Shown here: in pieces, positions 1 through 8,117 of the stretch
Position numbering within the stretch: the stretch's first letter is position 1
How the letters are laid out: each line of letters opens with the position of its first letter
Assembly: GCA_944358455.1 (NCBI GenBank)
Contig: CALVRE010000039.1
Span: 1-44,140 of the forward strand
DNA: 44,140 nt
Reading direction: 5' to 3'
Origin: an uncultured Bacilli bacterium
GTDB lineage: Bacteria; Bacillota_I; Bacilli_A; RF39; UBA660
Made by a program: the position numbers and the translations under genes
Notes under the pieces: generated by a model
Databases searched by the model: none
Seen by the model: only the letters and a program-made list of their open reading frames with translations
What the model was told of the DNA's origin: nothing

Positions 1-79
1 TATTATCCACAATAATAATGCCATTCGAAATTCCTTTTACGGGAACAAAATCATTTGTTGTATTCCATTGATATATCAT
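1..79 (-). CDS. VirB4/TraC-like ATPase, N-terminal fragment
   Basis: An open frame begins at the ATG at 77-79 and runs off the left edge after 26 codons; an in-frame TAG directly upstream fixes the earliest possible start. The visible residues read N-D-F-V-P-V-K-G-I-S-N-G-I-I-I-V-D-N. This resembles the conserved opening of VirB4/TraC-type secretion ATPases, where a D-F-(V/I)-P-(V/I)-K-x-I-x-x-G motif precedes a hydrophobic strand. It overlaps the end of the PrgI-like gene by 29 bases, which suggests translational coupling. PrgI-like followed by VirB4-like is the usual pair in Gram-positive conjugation-type systems. The ATPase motifs lie outside the window, so the call rests on a short match plus neighbourhood. 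Confidence 0.55.
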   Translation of the reverse strand, partial: MIYQWNTTNDFVPVKGISNGIIIVDN

Positions 80-377
80 CTAGAAAACACCAGCCTTTCC
101 ACATATAATTTTGATTTCTGCTAAAAAAGAAATACATAGATATAATTAAAGTTAATGTATTGTGGTAGTTGGGAATTGGAAATACCAGAAAAGCAGCTAT
201 TCCTCCAGGTAAAACTTCCAATACTAAACCAGCGAGATTATCTGTTTGAAATAAAACAATAGCCAAAAAGCTTATAAAAAGTCCAATTCCTAATATAATA
301 ATATCACGCATATTAAACAAACCAAGAATTAACAATGATTTTTTTGAATTCGCTGGTATTAAATAATAATTATTCAT
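51..377 (-). CDS. PrgI/VirB3-like small membrane protein of a type IV secretion system
   Basis: The 108-aa protein has two hydrophobic segments at about residues 23-45 and 55-85 and a short aromatic C-terminus. It has no catalytic motif. Size, topology and position just before a VirB4-like start fit the PrgI/VirB3 inner-membrane subunit, which docks the VirB4 ATPase to the membrane channel. The start is preceded by an AGGGTG ribosome site at suitable spacing. It lies 73 bases after the VirB6-like gene and is probably co-transcribed with it. The family call depends partly on neighbours because these proteins are poorly conserved. Confidence 0.55.
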   Translation of the reverse strand: MNNYYLIPANSKKSLLILGLFNMRDIIILGIGLFISFLAIVLFQTDNLAGLVLEVLPGGIAAFLVFPIPNYHNTLTLIISMYFFFSRNQNYMWKGWCFLDDISMEYNK

Positions 378-450
378 CCTATCACACCCTTTTATTTTTC
401 TTCTTTTTTAAGATATAATCGCCTAATCTAAGTCTTCCTTTCATAACTAA

Positions 451-2337
451 TTATCTATTATTGTTTCCAGAAGAATTAGTATTATTTGGTTGATTCAAGC
501 CCCCTGCTATATTCTTTCCGGTTTCGTTAACCCTTCTTTCCACCGAGTTAATTGAGTTAATCAATGCTTCTGCTTCTTCTTTTACGGTAGCAATGCTTGG
601 TGCATTTTCATCTTTCGAAATTTGCTTTTGTAAATATTTGTCAATTGTATTAAGTTGTTCTCCATTTTCATCTTGAAATCTTCGCATAATTTCATCAATT
701 TGATCCTGTGGTGAAGCATCTAAGTTGTAATTCATTTCAACTTGTTTAATTTGATTACTTAATTTACTAATATCTGAATCTAAATTATTACTAGCTAAGG
801 CAACTTTATTATAAGTATCAGCTAACTGCCTTACATGCTCTTGCAACTGTTGATTATTAGGATTTTCTTTGAGTTCTTTTTGTGCATTTAACAACGCATC
901 TTCTACACGTTTTAAATCTAAGTCAATACTAATTTTTTCTTGTTGAATAATTGCTCTCTTACTTTTTAGTTCTTTCACATCATTACTTGCACTTTCTCTA
1001 AAAAGCTGTTTAAAAGGATTATAAGCACGCATTTTATTTCCTGTTGCATCTTCATAACCAGCTGCTCTACCAAGCGAAAAACCTTTCACCGGTGCACCTT
1101 TAATATCGGCTCCCATCATTGGCACTTTACCATCAACACTACTAAAACCAGCTGCTGCTCCTGATAAAGCTGCTCTTAAACGATTCCCAGTTTTATTATT
1201 ACGTAAACTCTCATAAGCTCCTCCGACCGCAGCTGCTGCTCTTGTGGTTGCAGCTCCAACCACTGGCACTGTTTGTATTTTCTTACGAATACTGAAGGTA
1301 AATCCTCCTTTAGGTTTAATTCCTAAAATATCATATATCAATTGTGGCAATTCTTTTGCGAACGTTAAAATACCACAGATAATCATCCATTGAGCCGTCA
1401 GACCAAAACTACTGTCACTTATCATTGTGATGAGGCCTTCTCCCGCCGTAAGTTCAGCGATGAAAAATACAGCAAAGAAAACAGCTCCTAATCGAATAAA
1501 CAAATCTAGATAGGTAGAACCACAAGTTTTTAACCAATTATTAAATACTTGATTACCCTTTTTCTCATCTATATATGAAAGAATTGGAACTGGCGCTATC
1601 ATAGCTAAAAATGCCAATTTTATCGAACGTACTGCAACATCGAACGTAAAAACAATAAATATCTTAGCAACATAAAATCCAACTATAGAAGACACTAAAA
1701 TACTATAGTCATAAGTATACTTGTTATTGAGTGTCCATCCAGGATTTTCTTTTTCTCTTACTTTATCTTCAAAGTCATATACCGAAATATTTGTAGTGGC
1801 AGGATCCTTACAAAACACTTCATCAGAATGACTATCACAATAGCCACTTGAATAATCAACCGGGTAGAAAAAAGATTTAAAAATAGTAATAGAGACTACC
1901 CGACCAGCATTATCATATGTTATTTGATTTTCTTCTTGATCTGTTTCCACTCCAAGAATCAAATTTCCTAAAATATTTTGCTCTAATACAGTTTTTTGAA
2001 AATCAAGTGCAAAATCAAAAATGGTAGGTACCAAAACTACTAATCCTAACGAAATAAAGATTCTAGTAACAATCTTCCCACCACCACTATTTTTATCGTT
2101 TGCTGTATCCGGATTAACAAACATTGTAAGAAGTGAAAATGCAACTTTAAACAACATAAAAATACCAATGAAAATATAAACACGCTGAATAAATTCATCA
2201 ACAGTACTTTGTCTGATAATGGTAATTCCTGCTACATCTTTTAATAAATTGTATGCAGCTTCAATCAGAACATAAATTATACTATCGATGAAGAAAAACA
2301 CTTCTCGAAATATATCTAAATACCATTCTGCAGTCAC
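451..2337 (-). CDS. VirB6/TrbL-like polytopic membrane protein with cytoplasmic coiled-coil tail
   Basis: The 628-aa protein begins with GTG behind a clear GAGGTGAG ribosome site. Hydrophobic segments lie near residues 13-30, 52-74, 90-112, 212-232, 238-256, 276-296 and 312-330. An extracytoplasmic stretch at about 113-210 holds a Cys pair (C167, C176). The segment around 212-296 (transmembrane, R-x-I-K, a proline break, then N-N-W-L) resembles VirB6/TrbL channel proteins of conjugative type IV secretion systems. Residues from about 345 to the end are hydrophilic: Ala/Gly-rich, then a heptad-like Glu/Lys/Leu region (about 440-540) and an Asn-rich end. It would form the membrane pore beneath the VirB4 ATPase. 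No relaxase or transfer gene is visible, so DNA transfer cannot be assumed. Confidence 0.6.
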   Translation of the reverse strand: MTAEWYLDIFREVFFFIDSIIYVLIEAAYNLLKDVAGITIIRQSTVDEFIQRVYIFIGIFMLFKVAFSLLTMFVNPDTANDKNSGGGKIVTRIFISLGLVVLVPTIFDFALDFQKTVLEQNILGNLILGVETDQEENQITYDNAGRVVSITIFKSFFYPVDYSSGYCDSHSDEVFCKDPATTNISVYDFEDKVREKENPGWTLNNKYTYDYSILVSSIVGFYVAKIFIVFTFDVAVRSIKLAFLAMIAPVPILSYIDEKKGNQVFNNWLKTCGSTYLDLFIRLGAVFFAVFFIAELTAGEGLITMISDSSFGLTAQWMIICGILTFAKELPQLIYDILGIKPKGGFTFSIRKKIQTVPVVGAATTRAAAAVGGAYESLRNNKTGNRLRAALSGAAAGFSSVDGKVPMMGADIKGAPVKGFSLGRAAGYEDATGNKMRAYNPFKQLFRESASNDVKELKSKRAIIQQEKISIDLDLKRVEDALLNAQKELKENPNNQQLQEHVRQLADTYNKVALASNNLDSDISKLSNQIKQVEMNYNLDASPQDQIDEIMRRFQDENGEQLNTIDKYLQKQISKDENAPSIATVKEEAEALINSINSVERRVNETGKNIAGGLNQPNNTNSSGNNNR

Positions 2338-2363
2338 GTTCTCACCTCTTTTTTATTGTTTTG

Positions 2364-3485
2364 TTATTCTATTATGCAAGACTCAATACCAAATAACCCA
2401 AGTACCAAATCAATTAATTGTGGTAACATAAATATAATAAAAATTATTATAATTCGAATTACTAATCTTTTAAAAGCTTTCTTTTGACCATCATTTTCAG
2501 CAGTTATAACGACTTTGGTGAAGTCAATCATAGTAAATATAGCTAATGTTCCCACCATAATATAGCAAATCAAATTAAATACTGTTTGAACTGTTGGTAA
2601 CATTTGTTCTAACAGACTACAATCCACATCTCCATAACCTTCTCCAGAGCTAATATCTGTGTAACATCCGTTATACTTTCTTTTACAAGTCTCTAACTCT
2701 GATAAATAGTCATTTTGACAAATACTGTCAGTTGTATCTCCCGTCTCTAAACATTCTTCATAATTAGTCTTAGCTTCTTCCTGACACATTTTGCAATACG
2801 AATCATTTGTATCAACCGATTCATATCTCTCTTCACACTCTTGACGACAACTATAAGATCCAATTGCATCTGAACAATTTTGAATGCATTCTTCAAAACT
2901 TCCGGCATCATCTTTATGCTCTACGAAAGCTTCACATTGGACGCATTGTTCATCATAGTTAGGATCAGATGCCGAAAGACTAAAATCATATCCTTCACAT
3001 CTTTGACATTTTTCCACTAAAGATTCATAATCATCTGATGGGCAATAAGTTTGAGCGACCAACCTATAAGACTCATATCGTCCAGTATCACACGATGCAG
3101 AACCCTCGTAATAAGTAGGAAAATGCCACTCTACATGTAAAGATGCGTTACAACTTTCATTATTCGAATCATTCTTCCCAGATCCAACTGCATAACAGCG
3201 AGCGTCAGGGTATGTTGCATTTTGGCCGTATTGAACACAGGAACTATACATATTGTTTATTTGATTCAATTCTTCTTTAATAACTCCAGAATAATCGCGA
3301 TTTGGATCACCAAGTTTACTAATATTCCCAAAATCAAAATTACATAATTCTTCCGCCGAATTAATTCTTGTATTATTTATTGCTACTTCCCACGTAAATG
3401 GGGTTTCTAATGCATTTACTTTTGTAATCGAAAGGAAGATTACAAAAAAACTGCAAAACAAATATTTCCATATTTTATTTTTCAT
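2364..3485 (-). CDS. Cysteine-rich secreted ectodomain fused to a VirB2-like pilin domain
   Basis: The start is placed at the ATG at 3483-3485, giving 373 aa, because a promoter -10 lies over the longer alternative ATG at 3518. The N-terminus is a signal peptide (Lys-rich, hydrophobic, ending near V-N-A). The ectodomain of about 280 residues contains some 21 Cys by eye, many as C-x-x-C or C-x-x-x-C (K-C-Q-R-C, Q-C-V-Q-C, Y-C-K-M-C, E-C-I-Q-N-C). The last 75 residues form two transmembrane helices around a basic loop with F-T-M-I-D-F-T-K-V-V, matching F-G-M-L-D-L-G-K-A-V in the VirB2-like protein at 3778-4122. It may be a decorated or tip pilin subunit. Function is inferred. Confidence 0.5.
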   Translation of the reverse strand: MKNKIWKYLFCSFFVIFLSITKVNALETPFTWEVAINNTRINSAEELCNFDFGNISKLGDPNRDYSGVIKEELNQINNMYSSCVQYGQNATYPDARCYAVGSGKNDSNNESCNASLHVEWHFPTYYEGSASCDTGRYESYRLVAQTYCPSDDYESLVEKCQRCEGYDFSLSASDPNYDEQCVQCEAFVEHKDDAGSFEECIQNCSDAIGSYSCRQECEERYESVDTNDSYCKMCQEEAKTNYEECLETGDTTDSICQNDYLSELETCKRKYNGCYTDISSGEGYGDVDCSLLEQMLPTVQTVFNLICYIMVGTLAIFTMIDFTKVVITAENDGQKKAFKRLVIRIIIIFIIFMLPQLIDLVLGLFGIESCIIE

Positions 3486-3516
3486 TTTATTACTCTCTTT
3501 AAAGACACACACATAC

Positions 3517-3525
3517 ATTATAACA
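3517..3525 (-). promoter_or_regulatory. Extended -10 promoter of the type IV secretion half-operon
   Basis: On the minus strand the sequence TGTTATAAT is a perfect extended -10 element (TATAAT at 3517-3522). No good -35 is seen 17 bases upstream, as is common for extended -10 promoters. Transcription would begin near 3510, giving a leader of about 25 bases to the ATG at 3485. Confidence 0.55.
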
Positions 3526-3687
3526 TAAAAAAAAACAAGAATAAAGTTTTATTATTTGAGTTTTGTTATTTTATAAAAAAAAATTAAAAACCTAATAAAT
3601 TTTATAACTATTATATTAATTTAATCATATTAAATCAACACTAAAAAATTAAAATTGTGATTTTTATCAATATTATCGACAAATATC

Positions 3688-3712
3688 AAAAAGAACAGAT
3701 TTTTATCTGTTC
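3688..3712 (-). terminator. Intrinsic terminator of the Tad/pilin operon
   Basis: Arms GAACAGAT (3693-3700) and ATCTGTTC (3705-3712) pair perfectly around a four-base loop. On the minus strand the stem is followed by five T (3688-3692). It lies 66 bases beyond the VirB2-like pilin stop. The remaining non-coding DNA from 3486 to 3777 is extremely AT-rich and shows only this terminator and the promoter at 3517-3525. Confidence 0.8.
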
Positions 3713-3777
3713 CTCAAGTATTAATGTTATTGACTTTTACATCTGTCAAAATTGTTTAACAATCAAAAAAATATAAA

Positions 3778-4122
3778 TTAGCAACTTCCATTATTTTGAA
3801 TGAAACAATCTAAACATTCAGTCATTGAATTATTGTCCTCACCTGTAGCATTTGCTAAAACGTTAACTATTAAAGTTACAATTGAAACAACGAAGAATAC
3901 AAGAGCAGCTGCAATAGCACGTTTCATAAACGTTTGTTGTCCTTTTTTGATTTCATCTTCTTTTTGAGCTGTTACTGCTTTTCCTAAGTCTAACATACCA
4001 AAAATGATAAGAAGGACAGGTACTACAAATTGAATAACTTTAACAATAATAGAAGTAACCGCTGGAAGCGCTTCTGGAATACTATCGATTCCGATTGCTC
4101 CTGCACAAGATAATATAAACAT
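3778..4122 (-). CDS. VirB2-like pilin subunit
   Basis: The 114-aa protein has a short N-terminus, a first transmembrane helix at about 24-43, a charged loop (44-68, with D-L-G-K-A-V and K-K-G-Q-Q-T-F-M-K-R) and a second helix at 69-90. It ends with an outer tail carrying C103, C106 and C114. Two helices around a basic cytoplasmic loop are the hallmark of VirB2/TrbC-type pilins of type IV secretion systems. It has a strong ribosome site (AAAGGGAGG) and its own near-consensus promoter, and is followed by a terminator, so it can be made in excess of its neighbours. The Cys-containing tail suggests disulfide-stabilised subunits. Whether it assembles a pilus is inferred. Confidence 0.6.
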   Translation of the reverse strand: MFILSCAGAIGIDSIPEALPAVTSIIVKVIQFVVPVLLIIFGMLDLGKAVTAQKEDEIKKGQQTFMKRAIAAALVFFVVSIVTLIVNVLANATGEDNNSMTECLDCFIQNNGSC

Positions 4123-4147
4123 AATTTAACCTCCCTTTAATACTATC

Positions 4148-4176
4148 ATCATACTTTATTTTTCAATATTTGTCAA
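4148..4176 (-). promoter_or_regulatory. Internal promoter of the VirB2-like pilin gene
   Basis: On the minus strand TTGACA (4171-4176, perfect -35) is separated by exactly 17 bases from TATGAT (4148-4153, 5/6 match to the -10). Transcription would start near 4141, about 20 bases before the pilin ATG. It sits in the 58-base gap after the TadZ-like gene. Confidence 0.8.
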
Positions 4177-4180
4177 TCTT

Positions 4181-5170
4181 TTACAAATTAAATAAACCTA
4201 AAAGCTTATTTTTCTTGGTATTTTCACCATTTGATTGACGTTCAAATCCCAATTTTAGTAAGAATGGATCCATCCCTTGAATATCTTTAGCACGTTCATC
4301 CAATGGTGGCATATTGTAAAACACCTTAATACGTGATTCATACTCGAAGTCCAATACATCTTTCGATGATAGAACACTTTGATTTAAAACGACTTTTTTA
4401 TCCTTATAAGAAGCTAAAGCTCTTGGATTGGATAACATTAATTTATTTAATTTTATCATCGATGGTTCCAACAAATAAATGACTTCGTGACAAATTGCTT
4501 GGGCGGCATTACTGTTATTCATATCGACTAAAATAATATCGCGATCGCTATACTTAGCAATTGTATTACCTAGCTGATCATTTGATGTGCTTTCCATGTC
4601 TTTGTCGCCAAAATACATGAAATCACGCTTGTCTACTTCGATAGCTGCAACTGTATAATTTTTTTGTAATTGCTTCTTCATCATATAAGTGAAAGTTGTC
4701 GCTCCAGCTCCAGCATTAATATTTTTAATTCCAATAATACGATTACCACTAGATGGCCCAAATTTTTCAACAACAACTTCTTTCACATCATCTAACTGAT
4801 GGTATTGTGCGACATCACGATAAGTATTGGGATTATTGTATAAATACATAATACCCTCAATGTTTTTCGTGAAATTATAAATTCCCATCGAAATTAATTT
4901 CGAAAGATAACTGGTCGATGAGCTTTCTTCTGAATCATCCAAAAGTAGAATCACTTTATCCATATCAAGTGAAATCGATAATTTTTGGAGAGTTTTGATA
5001 TCCTTATAGTTTTTTAAAGCAGTAATATCGAGAATCATACGTTGAAAATAGAAATTCTGAAAAGTTGAAATAATTTCATCAACACTAAATTCTCCATCCA
5101 TACGTTTAATAATATCGATGTTTAAATTTTGTAACATCGCACTATAACGATTCGCTATAATGACATTCAT
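4181..5170 (-). CDS. TadZ/CpaE-like pilus localisation protein (ParA/MinD fold, degenerate Walker A)
   Basis: The 329-aa protein has an N-terminal receiver-like domain (about 1-125) and a ParA/MinD-type ATPase domain (about 140-300). The two-domain arrangement is that of TadZ/CpaE, which positions Tad secretion machines in the cell. The phosphate loop reads N-I-N-A-G-A-G-A-T-T-F-T and lacks both the signature and the catalytic Lys of a ParA Walker A, so nucleotide hydrolysis is doubtful; degenerate loops are known in TadZ proteins. An I-I-L-V-D-M-N strand fits the Walker B position. It begins with ATG 15 bases after the preceding gene and has an AGAGGTG ribosome site. Confidence 0.7.
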   Translation of the reverse strand: MNVIIANRYSAMLQNLNIDIIKRMDGEFSVDEIISTFQNFYFQRMILDITALKNYKDIKTLQKLSISLDMDKVILLLDDSEESSSTSYLSKLISMGIYNFTKNIEGIMYLYNNPNTYRDVAQYHQLDDVKEVVVEKFGPSSGNRIIGIKNINAGAGATTFTYMMKKQLQKNYTVAAIEVDKRDFMYFGDKDMESTSNDQLGNTIAKYSDRDIILVDMNNSNAAQAICHEVIYLLEPSMIKLNKLMLSNPRALASYKDKKVVLNQSVLSSKDVLDFEYESRIKVFYNMPPLDERAKDIQGMDPFLLKLGFERQSNGENTKKNKLLGLFNL

Positions 5171-5185
5171 ATATCATATTCACCT

Positions 5186-5644
5186 CTAATCTTCAGTTGG
5201 AATTCCATTATCGACAACATGGTAGAATACCTTTGTTTGACCAGCAACTTGGAACTGTAAAACATTCGATAATAATGGAATATCTAAATACATATAAGTC
5301 ACAACACGATAATAATTACCCCTTGTGCTACTATATTCATAAATACAATAACGATAATTATAAGGATTATTCAAGGCACTTCTGCCATCAATAACAGGAC
5401 ATTGTTGATTATTCGTATTGACACGATAACCTGCTTCACGTAAGTATTCTTCTATTTCAGTATCGATACGATCGCGGTTATCTGCAATGTATCCATCCTC
5501 ATAATTTTCGATAATATCGACAATATGCGTTTTAATCTTAAAAGCTTTTGAATAATTAAGAGAGCTTAGAAAAACCGCAATCACTAAACTAATCAATACG
5601 ATCGCAATTGTAAAAATGGCACTATTGCCAATAGCTTCTTTCAT
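5186..5644 (-). CDS. TadE/TadF-like pseudopilin, paralogue of the next gene
   Basis: The 152-aa protein starts M-K-E-A-I-G, followed at once by a transmembrane helix (about 9-30) and an extracytoplasmic domain with two Cys (in Q-Q-C-P and Y-R-Y-C). This is the layout of TadE/TadF minor pseudopilins of Tad systems. It aligns along its whole length with the protein at 5689-6117: both have Y-S-K-A-F, G-Y-R-V-N-T, a C-P/C-x-Y pair and T-Y-(M/I)-Y-L-D-(I/L)-P. They are an old tandem duplication. No consensus prepilin cleavage site is visible. The ribosome site is AGAGGTG. Confidence 0.6.
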   Translation of the reverse strand: MKEAIGNSAIFTIAIVLISLVIAVFLSSLNYSKAFKIKTHIVDIIENYEDGYIADNRDRIDTEIEEYLREAGYRVNTNNQQCPVIDGRSALNNPYNYRYCIYEYSSTRGNYYRVVTYMYLDIPLLSNVLQFQVAGQTKVFYHVVDNGIPTED

Positions 5645-5688
5645 TCTTTCACCTCTTAATCATTAAAAAACTTTGAAAATCAAAGTTT

Positions 5689-6117
5689 TCATCCATTAAA
5701 TTGATAAATTCTTGCTGTTCTAGTATAAACGGGAACTTTCAATAATCGGCCAATAACCGGTAAATCTAAATAAATATAAGTTAGAACTCCGTAATTATAA
5801 TGACGGCTATCAATTTGATAATAATAAACACAATATTCATAACTATCTGTAACTTTGGTAACCGCTTCAGCACCTTCTCTTTCTGGGCAACTGAACCCTC
5901 CTGTATTAACTCGATAACCAAGAGTTTGTAACACATTGTTGATTTCAGTGTCCGATAATTCGTTATACCCCTCATATTTTTCCAGTGCATTTATAATCCT
6001 ACTATTGACACGGAAAGCCTTGGAGTAACTCATGGTTCCGGCTAGGAAGGCAAATATAACAACAATGAAAACAATAACAATATTATATAAGAATACACTT
6101 CCTATCCCTTCACGCAT
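5689..6117 (-). CDS. TadE/TadF-like pseudopilin
   Basis: The 142-aa protein starts M-R-E-G-I-G, then has a transmembrane helix (about 8-28) and an outer domain with two Cys (F-S-C-P and Y-E-Y-C). It is paralogous to the following gene, sharing Y-S-K-A-F, Y-E-G-Y, G-Y-R-V-N-T and T-Y-I-Y-L-D-L-P. In Tad systems such proteins are minor pseudopilins that prime or cap the pilus. A strong TAGGAGG ribosome site precedes the ATG, and the gene lies 32 bases after the Flp-like pilin. Confidence 0.6.
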   Translation of the reverse strand: MREGIGSVFLYNIVIVFIVVIFAFLAGTMSYSKAFRVNSRIINALEKYEGYNELSDTEINNVLQTLGYRVNTGGFSCPEREGAEAVTKVTDSYEYCVYYYQIDSRHYNYGVLTYIYLDLPVIGRLLKVPVYTRTARIYQFNG

Positions 6118-6149
6118 AAGTTACCTCCTAAATATTTAACGTCGCAAAA

Positions 6150-6347
6150 CTATTCTGTATCTGAACATTCGTCACTTGCGCCAACGCATCCACCATTCTC
6201 CCAAGTACCACCATTTTGAAGACAACAAGAACGTTTTTGCGTTGTATTCATGGCATTATTGATAAGTGGAGTCGCTACAGCAGCGATTACACCAATTAGA
6301 ATAATGGCAATAACTGTTAAGTTTGCTTCTCCAGCAGCTTCTTTCAT
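6150..6347 (-). CDS. Small Flp-like pilin with cysteine-rich C-terminus
   Basis: The 65-aa protein starts M-K-E-A-A-G-E, runs directly into a hydrophobic helix (about 10-28) and ends in a short polar tail with four Cys (C41, C42, C54, C61), including C-C-L-Q-N-G-G and N-G-G-C. Size and position between TadC and the TadE/F pair make it the best candidate for the major pilin. It lacks the usual long prepilin leader and the G-x-x-x-x-E cleavage signature. A strong promoter and an AAAGGTGG ribosome site precede it, consistent with high-level expression. Confidence 0.6.
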   Translation of the reverse strand: MKEAAGEANLTVIAIILIGVIAAVATPLINNAMNTTQKRSCCLQNGGTWENGGCVGASDECSDTE

Positions 6348-6384
6348 CTACTTCACCACCTTTATTTTTTATGTAATCATTTAT

Positions 6385-6413
6385 AGTATAACACGTTTTA
6401 GCTATTTTATCAA
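6385..6413 (-). promoter_or_regulatory. Internal promoter of the Flp-like pilin gene
   Basis: On the minus strand TTGATA (6408-6413) is 17 bases from an extended -10 TGTTATACT (TATACT at 6385-6390). The -35 lies just after the TadC stop codon. Start of transcription near 6378 gives a leader of about 31 bases. Confidence 0.8.
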
Positions 6414-6416
6414 TGA

Positions 6417-7199
6417 TTAGAGATTCATCATCATCATCATTGACATCAACATGAAAAGCATGATACCACCTCCGGTAACAAATAACATTACCATCGTTTT
6501 TTGTTCCATTTTTTCTAGACGTTCCTTATATTTTTGTTCACGTGATTTATTTTGTAATGTCGAAACGGTTCTAGAAAACATCATGAGTTGTTCTTGTTTA
6601 TTTTCTTGCGATCCCAATCCTAAGCGATAGAGTAAACGCATCATACGCATGGAATCACGAACTGGATATTCCGTTGCGAAATCCATATAAGGCTGTACGG
6701 ATGAATCTCCAGCCTCGATCTTTTCAACCAATCGTTGCAATCCCGCTTTAAAGATATCAGGTGCTGTATCAATCGAGCGACGCAATGCAACTGGAACGGT
6801 ATAATGTTGAATCAAAATCTCCAAACTTTTTAAATAGTATGGAAGCATCAAATTGATATGATGCAAATTAGCTTTATAATATCGATTCAACTGTGTATAT
6901 TGTAATTTGAATACTAAAAATCCGACAATCAACGAAAATAGAATCGTAATAAAGCTTAAATCGGATAAGAAGAAGAAAAATAAGGCAACAATGGCAGCAA
7001 GTGCATTTTGAATACGTCTACCAAACATTTTCTTAACATCCACTTGCGATCCATATTTTACTTCTAATAAAAACTTGTAATCATCTTCCATTAAGAAACG
7101 GAAATAAGGTTCTGTTTCTTCGATAAATTTATGAGAGTCCGCTGCTCCTGAATAAAAACATATAAAGATAACAATAATCGTAATTACTATAAACATCAT
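6417..7199 (-). CDS. tadC: TadC-like membrane platform protein
   Basis: The protein is 260 aa from the ATG at 7197-7199, one base after the TadB stop. A longer GTG start at 7211 is possible but abuts its ribosome site. It has transmembrane segments near the N-terminus, a hydrophobic pair in the first third (about 65-100), a cytoplasmic helical domain and a very hydrophobic Met-rich C-terminal helix. This is the single-repeat GspF/TadC form. With TadB it would form the membrane platform on which the CpaF ATPase works. The call combines topology, size and order tadA-tadB-tadC. Confidence 0.7.
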   Translation of the reverse strand: MMFIVITIIVIFICFYSGAADSHKFIEETEPYFRFLMEDDYKFLLEVKYGSQVDVKKMFGRRIQNALAAIVALFFFFLSDLSFITILFSLIVGFLVFKLQYTQLNRYYKANLHHINLMLPYYLKSLEILIQHYTVPVALRRSIDTAPDIFKAGLQRLVEKIEAGDSSVQPYMDFATEYPVRDSMRMMRLLYRLGLGSQENKQEQLMMFSRTVSTLQNKSREQKYKERLEKMEQKTMVMLFVTGGGIMLFMLMSMMMMMNL

Positions 7200-7200
7200 A

Positions 7201-8103
7201 TTATTCAGCACCTACATTCTCATTATAATATTTTTCCCCACTGAGCAAGAAGAATGTGTTGATGATGACAATTCCATGCAATAGTAATTGAACTAGTGGA
7301 TTATCTAACATTTGAATATAAGAATCAACACCTAGCAAGAACTGTACCAACATTACCATCAAATAGAGAACAATTCCGAACTGAAGAAACTTCTTATGGT
7401 ATGTAGCACGATCAATACGGTCACGATAAACATTTTCTACGAGCATATCGATATCAAGTGACATGTTTTCTAAGGATCCGGCGGAATCTTTTGCACCTTC
7501 ATTGGTAATTTGCAAAAATAATTGATGCATATTGCGGACGATATAATAATCATATTTATTATTCATATACTCAAGTGATTGATCGATCGTACCATTTTGA
7601 TATGCCATATCGATCATCATCTTTACATCGCTCTTGACAGGGTCTTCTAAAACTCCAGATTCATAAACTCCTTCTACAGCCTTTACAAATGATTGGGTCG
7701 TAGCAAATTCCATAATAACATTTGTCGTATATACTTGAATCTGTTCAAATATAAATTCACTGTAAATACGTTTACATCTTAAATATGTCAAGTATGGAAT
7801 CAGTGTTAAAGAAGCAAGCGAGTAAATAACGGATATAATCAAGTTATAAAAATATAAGTAAGATATTATGAAGGAAGCGACTGCAAATACGGTAACTTGA
7901 ATCGCATATTGTCTAGGTGTATATTCTTGACCTAATTCTTTTACTTTCTCTCTTACCGTTTTAAATGAATAAGGGGCGTACTTTTCATACAAAGTACCTG
8001 CCTGATTGGCAACATATTTGTAGACATTTTGTCCACTATTTTGGCGATAGATTACAACAAATATAATGATAAATGCGATTGAGCCAAAAATCAAAAATTC
8101 CAT
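7201..8103 (-). CDS. tadB: TadB-like membrane platform protein
   Basis: The 300-aa protein has an N-terminal helix (1-18), a hydrophobic pair at about 90-128, a cytoplasmic GspF-type helical domain (about 130-225, with A-K-D-S-A-G-S-L-E-N-M) and two C-terminal helices (about 240-290). The G-S-L-x-N motif is typical of T2SSF/TadB domains. It sits directly after the CpaF-like ATPase gene (14-base gap) behind an AAGGAGGGG ribosome site, as in Tad operons. Confidence 0.75.
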   Translation of the reverse strand: MEFLIFGSIAFIIIFVVIYRQNSGQNVYKYVANQAGTLYEKYAPYSFKTVREKVKELGQEYTPRQYAIQVTVFAVASFIISYLYFYNLIISVIYSLASLTLIPYLTYLRCKRIYSEFIFEQIQVYTTNVIMEFATTQSFVKAVEGVYESGVLEDPVKSDVKMMIDMAYQNGTIDQSLEYMNNKYDYYIVRNMHQLFLQITNEGAKDSAGSLENMSLDIDMLVENVYRDRIDRATYHKKFLQFGIVLYLMVMLVQFLLGVDSYIQMLDNPLVQLLLHGIVIINTFFLLSGEKYYNENVGAE

Positions 8104-8117
8104 ATTACCCCTCCTTT

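Noticed and set aside
382-444. Twenty-codon minus-strand frame between the VirB6-like and PrgI-like genes (M-K-G-R-L-R-L-G-D-Y)
   Set aside because: It fills the gap neatly but has no ribosome site and is very short and Lys-rich; chance in AT-rich DNA is more likely.
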